Below, in pieces: positions 25,309 to 32,942 of a DNA stretch of 37,214 bases. Position 1 is the first letter of the stretch. Every line of letters starts with the position of its first letter. The DNA is from Bacillota bacterium (GTDB taxonomy: Bacteria > Bacillota > Sulfobacillia > Thermaerobacterales > RSA17). A program made the translations under genes and the position numbers. Location of the stretch: the NCBI GenBank assembly GCA_017577485.1, contig PKRI01000017.1, forward strand, positions 1 to 37,214, read 5' to 3'. The notes under the pieces were generated by a model. It was not told where the DNA came from and searched no databases. It was given only the letters and a program-made list of their open reading frames with translations.

Positions 25309-27021
25309 ATGTTTGCAAGGCGGTCAAACCGGCACTGGCTGGTCCTGGTCCTGGCGCTGACCCTGCTGGTCGTGGCGGCCTGCGGTGGTGCGCCGTCGAA
25401 CCAGGGCAGCGGCGGGCAGGATCAGCAGGCCGGCACCGGAAGCAGCGGCCAGGCCGGCGACGGGACCTCGCAGCCGGCCGGGCGCAGGGTCCTGCGCATG
25501 ACCCATTCCTGGCCCAACCAGATCGACCCGGCCCGGGGCTCGGACATGGCCAGCTCCGTTTCGTTGATCAACCTGTACAGCAGCCTGGTCTACCCGACGC
25601 CCGAGGGCAACGTGGAACCGTACGCCGCCGAGTCCTGGACCGTGTCCGACGACAACCTGACGTACACCTTCCAGCTTCGGCAGGGCATCAAGTTCCACGA
25701 CGGGCGCGAGATGACCGCCGAAGACGTGAAGTTCTCCTTCGACCGCTTGATGGCCATCGGGGAGGGCTTCGCCTACCTGTTCCGCGGCGTCGTCCGTGAG
25801 GTGACGGTGGACGACACCTACACCGTCAGCTTCCATCTGGAGCAGCCCTTCGGCCCGTTCCTCAACATCCTGACCCGGCTCTACATCGTCAACTCCGAGC
25901 TGGTCAAGGAAAACATCAAGCCCGACGGGCCTTACGGGGAGATGGGCGACTACGGGACCGAGTTCCTCAACGTCAACGACGCCGGTTCCGGCGCCTACAT
26001 GGTCAGGAGCTTCGACATCAGCTCCGAGCTGGTGATGGAGCGCTTCCCCGACTTTTTCGGTGAGGTGGCACCCAACGCGCCGGACGAGGTGCGGATCATC
26101 GGCACCACCGAAGCGGCCACCGTCCGCACCTGGATGAGCAACCGCGAGCTGGAGATCTCCGACACGTGGCAGACCGCCGAGGCGCTGGCCAGCCTGGACA
26201 ACATCCCGGGCATCGATATCGCCAGCTACCTGGACGGCGGCCAGCTGTACCTGATGATGCACACCCAGAAGCCGCCGCTGGACGACATCCACGTGCGGCG
26301 GGCCATCGCCTACCTGATTGACTATGACGCGCTGGTGCAGCAGATCTTCCCCGGCACCGAGAAGGCCCGCGGTCCGGTCTCGCGGTCGCTGGTCGGCTGG
26401 AACCCCTCGCTGCCGGAGCTGGAGTTCAGCCTGGACAAGGCCCGGGAGGAGCTGGCCCAGTCCCGCTACGCCGGGCAGTGGGACCAGTACCCCATCGAGT
26501 ACGCCTGGACGGCCGAGGTGCCGGCGCTGGAGAAGGTCGCCCTGATGCTGCAGGCCAACGCTCAGCAGGTGGGCCTGACCATCGACATCGTGCAGACGCC
26601 GTGGCTGCAGCTGATCGAGCGGGCGGGCAGCAAGGAAAGCACGCCCCATCTGGCCAGCATCTTCGTGACGCCCAGCTACGGCGAGGCCGGCTCGCAGCTT
26701 CGGGCCAGGTTCCACTCGTCGACGGCGGGCACGTGGGAGCAGCTGGAGTGGCTCGAGAACGCTGAACTCGACGCCATGATCGAGGACGCTCTGGCCACCG
26801 TCGACTTCGTCGAGCGCATGGCCAAGTACGCCGAGGTGCAGGCCCGCGTCGTGGAGCTGTTCCCGACGGCAGCGCTCTACGACAACGTGAACCGGCACGC
26901 GTACCAGGCGTGCTACGTGGAGTGGCCGCAGCTGCAGGCGCCCATTCCGGTGCTGGGCTACATGCAGGACGCCCGGTTCATCGAGGTGTTCCCGGAGCGG
27001 GTCGCCAGCTGCGGCAACTGA
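25309..27021 (+). CDS. ABC transporter substrate-binding lipoprotein (family 5), third importer
   Basis: The 570-residue family 5 binding protein is anchored as a lipoprotein. It has a basic N-terminus, a hydrophobic stretch at 10-22 and a VAAC lipobox with C25. A Gln/Gly/Ser-rich linker (26-57) leads into the mature fold. Family segments include AESWTVSDDNLTYTFQLRQG, FHDGREMTAEDVKFSF and a DAGSGAYMVRSF stretch. A perfect AAGGAGG lies eight bases before the ATG at 25309; a longer frame from 25123 would run through the operator dyads and is rejected. The ligand is probably related to the substrates of the flanking hydantoinases. It is the first gene of an operon with two permeases, two ATPases and probably pucR. 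Confidence 0.92.
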   Translation: MFARRSNRHWLVLVLALTLLVVAACGGAPSNQGSGGQDQQAGTGSSGQAGDGTSQPAGRRVLRMTHSWPNQIDPARGSDMASSVSLINLYSSLVYPTPEGNVEPYAAESWTVSDDNLTYTFQLRQGIKFHDGREMTAEDVKFSFDRLMAIGEGFAYLFRGVVREVTVDDTYTVSFHLEQPFGPFLNILTRLYIVNSELVKENIKPDGPYGEMGDYGTEFLNVNDAGSGAYMVRSFDISSELVMERFPDFFGEVAPNAPDEVRIIGTTEAATVRTWMSNRELEISDTWQTAEALASLDNIPGIDIASYLDGGQLYLMMHTQKPPLDDIHVRRAIAYLIDYDALVQQIFPGTEKARGPVSRSLVGWNPSLPELEFSLDKAREELAQSRYAGQWDQYPIEYAWTAEVPALEKVALMLQANAQQVGLTIDIVQTPWLQLIERAGSKESTPHLASIFVTPSYGEAGSQLRARFHSSTAGTWEQLEWLENAELDAMIEDALATVDFVERMAKYAEVQARVVELFPTAALYDNVNRHAYQACYVEWPQLQAPIPVLGYMQDARFIEVFPERVASCGN

Positions 27022-27041
27022 CGATCCAGCCAGGTCCGGCG

Positions 27042-27084
27042 GCGCGGGGAGCGGGAGGCCCCCTCCTCCTCCCGCTCCCCGCGC
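27042..27084 (+). promoter_or_regulatory. long stem-loop between binding-protein and permease genes
   Basis: A perfect 17-bp stem (GCGCGGGGAGCGGGAGG at 27042-27058 pairing with 27068-27084) closes a nine-base pyrimidine loop. It begins 20 bases after the binding-protein stop and ends 40 bases before the permease start. There is no T-run. It probably stabilises the binding-protein mRNA or partly blocks read-through, as in other importer operons that need excess binding protein. Confidence 0.65.
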
Positions 27085-27124
27085 GCCCGCTTGACCGGGT
27101 CGTACACACGGGGGCGGTACGACG

Positions 27125-28156
27125 ATGGGAATGCGGTCTTTCATCCTGCAGCGGCTGATCCAGTCCGTGGTGGTCCTCCTGGGACTGTCGCTGCTGATCT
27201 TCGTCCTGGTGCGCGTGGCGCCGGGCGACCCCGTCCGCGCTGCCCTGGGCCCCCGGGTACCCCAGGACGTGGTGGACCGGATGCGGGCCGAGATGATGCT
27301 GGATGAGCCGTACCACATCCAGTACATCCACTGGATCACCCGGACCCTGCAGGGCGATTTCGGCAACTCGCTGATGACCCGGCGGCCGGTGGCGGAGGAC
27401 ATCAAGCAGTTTCTCCCCGCCACCATGGAGCTGGCCCTGTTCGCCGGGGTATTCATGGCAGCTTTCGGGATTCTCCTGGGGGCGGCGTCGGCATACCGCC
27501 GCAACAGCTGGCTCGACAACGCCATCCGCGTCCTGGCCTACACCGGCGTCGTGACCCCGGCCTTCGTGTTCGCCGTCCTGTTCCTGCTGCTGTTCGGCTA
27601 CTACTGGCACGTGTTCCCCACCGCCGGGCGGCTGGCGCAGGACATGGTCGCACCCCCGACCATCACCGGCATGGTCACCGTCGACAGCCTGCTGACGGGC
27701 AACTGGCGCGCCTTCGTCGACGGCCTCAAGCACCTGGTGCTGCCGGCGGTGGCCCTGTCCATGGCGGGGCTCTCGCAGCAGGCCCGCATCACCCGGGCGT
27801 CACTGGTGGACAACCTGCAGAAGGACTTCGTCCTGGCCCACCGCACCTACGGGCTGTCGGACCGGTCCATCATGCTCAAGTACGCCCTGAAGCCCTCGCT
27901 GATCCCGACGGTGTCGATCCTGGGCCTGGACTTCGCGGCGCTGCTGTCCAACGCGTTCCTGGTGGAACTGATCTTCAACTGGCCCGGGTTGTCCCGGTAC
28001 GGCGTCAACGCCATCCTCCAGAAGGACGTCAATGCCGTGGCCGCCGTGGTCATGGTCCTGGGCGTGACCTTCGTGACGGTCAACATCCTGGTGGACATCG
28101 TGGTGGCCTGGCTGGATCCGCGCATCCGCATGCGCATCGCCAATCAGGGGGGTTGA
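27125..28156 (+). CDS. ABC transporter permease (DppB/OppB type), third importer
   Basis: The 343-residue permease has helix 1 at about 10-30, the RVAPGDPVRAALG motif, an external loop with LQGDFGNSL near 79-87, then the five-helix MetI-like core. The EAA loop is DFVLAHRTYGLSDRSIMLKYALKPS. The end WLDPRIRMR is typical. The external region between helices 3 and 4 (FPTAGRLAQDMVAPPTITGMV and onwards) is longer than in the first importer. The ATG at 27125 has only a weak ribosome site; an in-frame ATG at 27131 is possible. It works with the following permease gene, four bases away. Confidence 0.92.
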   Translation: MGMRSFILQRLIQSVVVLLGLSLLIFVLVRVAPGDPVRAALGPRVPQDVVDRMRAEMMLDEPYHIQYIHWITRTLQGDFGNSLMTRRPVAEDIKQFLPATMELALFAGVFMAAFGILLGAASAYRRNSWLDNAIRVLAYTGVVTPAFVFAVLFLLLFGYYWHVFPTAGRLAQDMVAPPTITGMVTVDSLLTGNWRAFVDGLKHLVLPAVALSMAGLSQQARITRASLVDNLQKDFVLAHRTYGLSDRSIMLKYALKPSLIPTVSILGLDFAALLSNAFLVELIFNWPGLSRYGVNAILQKDVNAVAAVVMVLGVTFVTVNILVDIVVAWLDPRIRMRIANQGG

Positions 28157-28160
28157 CGGG

Positions 28161-29069
28161 TTGAGCAGCAGCGAAACGGCAGCAGCCCACGACGCCCGCG
28201 CGCTGTGGTGGGCGATGAAGCGCGACAACTGGCGGCGCATGTGGTACCGGTTCACCCGCAACCCGCTGTCGGTGGTGGGGCTGGTCATCGTGCTGGTGAC
28301 CGGGCTGGCCGCCATCTTCGCCGACTACATCGCGCCCTACCCCGAACACGCCGGGGCCTTCGTGGATTTCGGCAACGCCATGAAGCCGCCGGGCGGCCAG
28401 TACCTGCTGGGCACCGACCCGGTGGGCCGCGACGTGCTGTCGCGGATCATCTACGGGTACCGGTTCTCCTTCGGCATGGCCATCGTGGTCATCGCCCTGG
28501 CCGCGCCGCCGGGCGTCATCCTGGGGCTGGTGGCCGGCTATTACCGGGGGACGCGCATCGACTCCATCATCATGCGCATCACCGACATCTTCCTGGCAGT
28601 GCCGCCCCTGGTGCTGGCCATGGCCATCACCGCCGTGCTGACGGCCAACGTGTTCAACGCCATGATCGCCGTGACGCTGATGTGGTGGCCCTGGTATACC
28701 CGGCTGGTCTACGGCCTGGCCTCGTCGCTGCGCAACGAGTTCTACGTCCAGGCGGCCGAGGTCATGGGCGCCAGCAAGTTCCACATCCTCTTCCGGGAGA
28801 TCCTGCCCAACTGCATCTCGTCGATCCTGACCAAGATGACCCTGGACATGGGCTTCGTCATCATCATCGGGTCCAGCCTGAGCTTCGTGGGGCTGGGCGC
28901 GCAGCCGCCGACGCCCGACCTGGGTACCATGGTGGCCGACGGGGCCAAGTACATGCCGGACCAGTGGTGGCTGACCACCTTCCCGGCCCTGGCCATCGTC
29001 ACCGTGGTGCTGGGCTTCAACCTGCTGGGCGACGGCCTGCGTGACGTCCTGACGGTGGAGGAGCAGTGA
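28161..29069 (+). CDS. ABC transporter permease (DppC/OppC type), third importer
   Basis: The 302-residue permease begins with a TTG downstream of a GGGGGG run and four bases after the previous stop. It has helix 1 at about 36-57, the LLGTDPVGRDVLSRIIYGYR motif, the EAA loop EFYVQAAEVMGASKFHILFREILPN, and a C-terminal SFVGLGAQPPTPDLGTMV segment. The C-terminal FNLLGDGLRDVL is typical of DppC. It forms the membrane channel with the preceding permease and is followed after two bases by the first ATPase gene. Confidence 0.92.
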   Translation: MSSSETAAAHDARALWWAMKRDNWRRMWYRFTRNPLSVVGLVIVLVTGLAAIFADYIAPYPEHAGAFVDFGNAMKPPGGQYLLGTDPVGRDVLSRIIYGYRFSFGMAIVVIALAAPPGVILGLVAGYYRGTRIDSIIMRITDIFLAVPPLVLAMAITAVLTANVFNAMIAVTLMWWPWYTRLVYGLASSLRNEFYVQAAEVMGASKFHILFREILPNCISSILTKMTLDMGFVIIIGSSLSFVGLGAQPPTPDLGTMVADGAKYMPDQWWLTTFPALAIVTVVLGFNLLGDGLRDVLTVEEQ

Positions 29070-29071
29070 CC

Positions 29072-30034
29072 ATGTCGCAGCCCCTGCTGGAAGTGCGCGA
29101 CCTGTCGGCCGGCTACCGGGTCTACAAGGGGTTCCTGCGCGTCCTGGACGGCGTCAGCCTCACGGTCCGGCGCGGCGAGAAGATCGGCCTGGTGGGCGAG
29201 AGCGGCTGCGGCAAGACCACCACCATGCGGGCCATCCTGGGGGTCCTGCCGTCCAACGGCCGCGTCACCGGCGGGCAGGTGCTTTTCGAGGGCCGGGACC
29301 TGCGCCAGGCCAGCCCCCGGGAACTGCAGCGCCTGCGGGGCCGGAAGCTGACGGCCATCTTCCAGAACCCCGGCGCCGCCCTGAACCCGGTCTTCACCGT
29401 GGGCCAGCAGCTGGACGCGGTGCTCCGGGCCCACCACCCCGGCATGCCCGCCCGCGAGCGGCGGCAGCGGGCCATCGAGGCCCTGGCGTCGGTACGCCTG
29501 CCGGACCCCGAGCGGCTTTTGAACAACTACCCGGTGCAGCTGAGCGGGGGCATGAAGCAGCGGGTGTGCATCGCCCTGGCGCTGCTGTCGGACGCCGACC
29601 TGATCATCGCCGACGAGCCCGGCACCGCCCTGGACGTCACCATCGAGGACCAGGTGATGCGGCTGTTCATGCGCCTGGTGGAGGAGCGGCAGAGCGCCAC
29701 CATCTTCATCACGCACAGCCTCGGCGTGGTCCGCCAGTGGATGGACCGGGTGTACGTGATGTACGCCGGCAGCATCGTGGAGGCGGCGCCCACCCAGGAA
29801 CTGTTCCGGAACCCCCTGCACCCTTACACCCAGGCGCTGCTCAAGGCCGTACCGAAGCTGACCGGCGGCGGCATCCCCAAGGGCATCGAGGGCCGCGTGC
29901 CCGATTATGCCGATCCGCCGGCGGGCTGCCGTTTCCATCCCCGCTGCCCCTTCTACTCGCCCGACCGGTGCCCGGCCAGGCCGGCCCTGGTCGACGTGGG
30001 CAACGATCACCTGGTGGCGTGTTACCAGTACTGA
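29072..30034 (+). CDS. ABC transporter ATP-binding protein (DppD/OppD type), third importer
   Basis: The ATPase has 320 residues. Walker A GESGCGKTT is at 42-50, the Q-loop in AIFQNPGAALNP near 97, signature LSGGMKQ at about 157, Walker B LIIADEPGTALD at about 178, and the switch histidine in FITHS. A C-terminal oligopeptide-type extension carries GCRFHPRCPF and a further Cys. I chose the ATG at 29072 since GGAGGAG lies eight bases upstream, rather than the GTG at 29066, which is too close to that site. It forms the motor with the next gene. Confidence 0.93.
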   Translation: MSQPLLEVRDLSAGYRVYKGFLRVLDGVSLTVRRGEKIGLVGESGCGKTTTMRAILGVLPSNGRVTGGQVLFEGRDLRQASPRELQRLRGRKLTAIFQNPGAALNPVFTVGQQLDAVLRAHHPGMPARERRQRAIEALASVRLPDPERLLNNYPVQLSGGMKQRVCIALALLSDADLIIADEPGTALDVTIEDQVMRLFMRLVEERQSATIFITHSLGVVRQWMDRVYVMYAGSIVEAAPTQELFRNPLHPYTQALLKAVPKLTGGGIPKGIEGRVPDYADPPAGCRFHPRCPFYSPDRCPARPALVDVGNDHLVACYQY

Positions 30035-30072
30035 GTCGCTGTGGAACCGCTGTCTGGCCTGAAGGACGGGTG

Positions 30073-31056
30073 ATGGCTGTGGCGCTCCTGGAAGTCCGGC
30101 ACCTGAAGAAGTACTTTCACACCGCCGAGGGCGTCGTCCGGGCCGTCGACGACGTCAGTTTCACCCTGGACGCCGGGCGGACCCTGGGACTGGTGGGCGA
30201 ATCGGGGTCGGGCAAGACCACCACGGCCTATATGATCGCCGGCATCCACCAGCCCACCAGCGGCGAGGTGCTCTTCGAGGGCCGGAACCTGGCCGGCCCC
30301 CGCTCCCGGGAACTGCGCCGGCAGATCCAGATGGTCTTCCAGGACCCGGGGACTTCGCTCAATCCCACCCACAGCATCAAGGACATCCTGACGCTGCCCC
30401 TCCGGGTCCACGGCCTGGCCCGGGGGCCCCAGCTGGAAGCGCGGGCCCGGGAACTGATCGAGCACGTTCACCTGCCGGCCTCCTTCCTGTACAAATACCC
30501 GCGGGAGCTGAGCGAGGGTGAAAAGCAGGCGGTGGCCATCGCCCGGGCCATTGCCGTCAACCCCAAGCTCATCGTGCTGGACGAGCCCACCGCGTCGCTG
30601 GACGTGTCGATGCAGGCCTGGATCCTGCGGCTGCTGCTGGAACTGCAGCAGGAGTTCGGCTTCGCGTACCTGCTGATCACCCACGACCTGAGCCTGATGC
30701 GGAACTTCGCCACCGACGTGGCCATCATGTACCTGGGCCGCATCGTGGAGACCGCGCCGGCAGACGCCTTTTTCACCAGGCCGCGCCATCCCTATACCCA
30801 GATGCTGATCTCGTCGATCCCCGTGGTCACCGACGAGGAGGAGGCGCTGAAGCCCGCCCAGGTGGTGTCCCAGGGCGAGATCCCCAGCCCGGTCAACCCG
30901 CCCAGCGGCTGCCGCTTCCACACCCGCTGCCCCCGGCGTTTCGAGCCCTGTGACCGCGAAGAGCCGGTGATGCTGGAACTGGAACCCGGCCACTGCGCGG
31001 CCTGCCACCTGTATTCGGGCGGCCAGGCCGCACCCTCTCAGAGGGATAATCCGTGA
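30073..31056 (+). CDS. ABC transporter ATP-binding protein (DppF/OppF type) with variant signature motif
   Basis: This 327-residue ATPase has Walker A GESGSGKTT at 42-50, Q-loop MVFQDPGTSLNP near 95, Walker B IVLDEPTASLD at about 167 and switch histidine in LITHD. The ABC signature reads LSEGEKQ (about 146-152) instead of the usual LSGGQ; the second glycine position is Glu and the Gln is Glu. The C-terminal extension with GCRFHTRCP is present. In a DppD/F heterodimer the changed signature would pair with the Walker A of the partner, so one of the two ATP sites may be weakened. AAGGA precedes the ATG. The gene ends 95 bases before pucR. Confidence 0.9.
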   Translation: MAVALLEVRHLKKYFHTAEGVVRAVDDVSFTLDAGRTLGLVGESGSGKTTTAYMIAGIHQPTSGEVLFEGRNLAGPRSRELRRQIQMVFQDPGTSLNPTHSIKDILTLPLRVHGLARGPQLEARARELIEHVHLPASFLYKYPRELSEGEKQAVAIARAIAVNPKLIVLDEPTASLDVSMQAWILRLLLELQQEFGFAYLLITHDLSLMRNFATDVAIMYLGRIVETAPADAFFTRPRHPYTQMLISSIPVVTDEEEALKPAQVVSQGEIPSPVNPPSGCRFHTRCPRRFEPCDREEPVMLELEPGHCAACHLYSGGQAAPSQRDNP

Positions 31057-31151
31057 TCCTCGCGAAGCACTAGCGACATCATCTTCACGGGCTTCCCGCA
31101 GGCGCTGCGGTTGTGAGGGCGGCGCCGGGTCGCCGGAGGGAGGGTGCCGCC

Positions 31152-32942
31152 GTGCAGGAGTCGTTGGGCCTGACCATGGCTGAGGTCCTTCAACTGCCCG
31201 AGTTGAAGGGCATCGAGTTGGTGGCGGGCCGCAACGGCCTGGACCGCATCGTCACCGACGTGTCGGTGCTGGAAGTCCCCTTCGGCTTCCGGCGCTGGCT
31301 GCGGGGCAACGAGTTGCTGCTCAGCACGCTCCATGCCCAGGACGATCCCCTGCGCTCCCAGGTACAGCTCGTCGAAGAATTGGACGCCGCCGGCGTGGCC
31401 GGCTTCGCCCTGCACCCTGGGCTGTACGGCGTCAGGCCCTATGAACCGGCCCTGGCCCGCGCCGACGAACTGGCCTTCCCTTTCCTGCTGCTGCCGGAGC
31501 ATTTCCCCTACGCCCGGGTCATCCACGCGGTCCTCAGCGAGATGCTGAACCGCCAGGCCCAGACCCTCCGGCGCAGCGAGGAAGTCCTGCGGGCGCTGCT
31601 GGACCGGGTCAGGAACGGCGCCACCGCCCAGAGCCTGATCAGCGACCTGGTGGACCTGCTGGAGCGCCCCATCGCCCTGCTGACGCGCCGGGGTCTCCCG
31701 CTGGCGGCCGCCTGGCCGTCCGGCCAGGCCGACCTGCTGGCCCAACTGCTGGCGCCGGGCGAGGGACGGCCGGGCGTGGACCTGGTGCCGCCGCACCTGC
31801 GCTCCTCGACCCACGAGCACGGGTACATGGTGGACACCCCGCTGGAATACGACGGCCTGCGCCTGACCCAGACCAGCGTCATCATCCAGGCTTTCGGCCA
31901 GGTGCTGGGCTTCCTGGTCACCTGGGACCACCCCCGCCCCGTGGAAGGCTGGGAGCGGCTGGCCCTGCGCCATGCAGCCACGGCGCTGGCCCTGGCCGAA
32001 TTGCGCGGGAACTCCGACGCCGCCGGCACCACCCGGGCCTATGAAGAACTCCTGGAACTGCTGGCCCGGCGCGACCCCGCCAACGTGGACCTGGCGTCCC
32101 GCCGCGCCGTTCACCTGGGCATCGACCTGCGCCAGCCCCGCTTCGTCCTGGTCATTGAGCCCGACCGCTGGCCCCGCGGCACCTTCGGCCGGCTGTCGCT
32201 GGGCGCAGAGCCCTGGAGCCAGCGGCTGCTGAACACCCTGCGCACGCTGCTGTGGGATCAGCAGGGCGAGGCCATGGCCATCACCAGGGGCGATCACATC
32301 GTGGCGCTGCTGCGGGTGCCGGACACGGTGGCTTCCTCCGACAGCGACCGCTGGGCCTTCGACACGTCGGAGGCCCTGCGCGCCAGGCTCTTGGAATACG
32401 GGTTCCACGTGACCATCGGCCTCAGCGGCGCCTGCAGCGGCGCCCGCCAGTTGATGCGCGGCATCGAGGAAGCGGAGCAGGCGGCCTGGATCGGCACCCG
32501 CCTGCTGGGTCCCGGGGCCACCTACGCGTCCGAGCACCTGTGGTTCTACAACACCCTGGTCCAGGCCAGGCGCCACGGCTGCATGGACCCGGGCTGGCGC
32601 CGGCTGATCCGCACCCTGGCCGCCGAGGACGAGAAATACGGCGGTCAGCTGCTCCGCACCCTGGACGTGTTCCTGGATTGCCAGCAGAGCTTCGCCGACG
32701 CCGCCCGCCGGCTCTACGTCCACCCCAACACGGTCCGCTACCGGGTCGACAAAGTCCGGGAGATCCTGGGACCGCGCACCCTGGAGGACCCCACCCTCCG
32801 CGTGGCCCTGCACCTGGCCATCAAGGCGGCCAGGCTTTTCGGCGGCCTGAAAGATGTCGAGCCAGACGGGCAGGCCGCCTGGCTCGACGCCGGGAACGCT
32901 GGAGACAGTTCTTCAGGCGACAGTTCTTCAGGCACCGCGTAG
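31152..32942 (+). CDS. PucR-family transcriptional regulator
   Basis: The 596-residue protein has the PucR N-terminal ligand domain at about 1-125 (GLDRIVTDVSVLEV and WLRGNELLLST are characteristic). A central region of about 300 residues, partly GAF-like, follows. Near 505-560 it carries the C-terminal PucR helix-turn-helix, with QSFADAARRLYVHPNTVRYRVDKV. PucR relatives control purine, allantoin and amino-acid catabolism, often as activators responding to the substrate. The GTG start has GGAGGGAGGG six bases upstream. The gene lies at the end of the importer operon and between two hyuAB pairs, so it is the best candidate to bind the TTGT-N9-ACAA dyads. Its last codons come from a 15-bp tandem duplication and overlap hyuB2 by 15 bases. 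Confidence 0.88.
   Translation: MQESLGLTMAEVLQLPELKGIELVAGRNGLDRIVTDVSVLEVPFGFRRWLRGNELLLSTLHAQDDPLRSQVQLVEELDAAGVAGFALHPGLYGVRPYEPALARADELAFPFLLLPEHFPYARVIHAVLSEMLNRQAQTLRRSEEVLRALLDRVRNGATAQSLISDLVDLLERPIALLTRRGLPLAAAWPSGQADLLAQLLAPGEGRPGVDLVPPHLRSSTHEHGYMVDTPLEYDGLRLTQTSVIIQAFGQVLGFLVTWDHPRPVEGWERLALRHAATALALAELRGNSDAAGTTRAYEELLELLARRDPANVDLASRRAVHLGIDLRQPRFVLVIEPDRWPRGTFGRLSLGAEPWSQRLLNTLRTLLWDQQGEAMAITRGDHIVALLRVPDTVASSDSDRWAFDTSEALRARLLEYGFHVTIGLSGACSGARQLMRGIEEAEQAAWIGTRLLGPGATYASEHLWFYNTLVQARRHGCMDPGWRRLIRTLAAEDEKYGGQLLRTLDVFLDCQQSFADAARRLYVHPNTVRYRVDKVREILGPRTLEDPTLRVALHLAIKAARLFGGLKDVEPDGQAAWLDAGNAGDSSSGDSSSGTA
32904..32933. repeat. exact 15-bp tandem duplication at the pucR/hyuB2 3' ends
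   Basis: GACAGTTCTTCAGGC occurs twice in tandem (32904-32918 and 32919-32933). It encodes DSSSG twice at the end of the PucR protein. The second copy contains, on the other strand, the stop codon of the convergent hyuB2. It is likely a replication-slippage product that keeps both frames. Confidence 0.8.
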
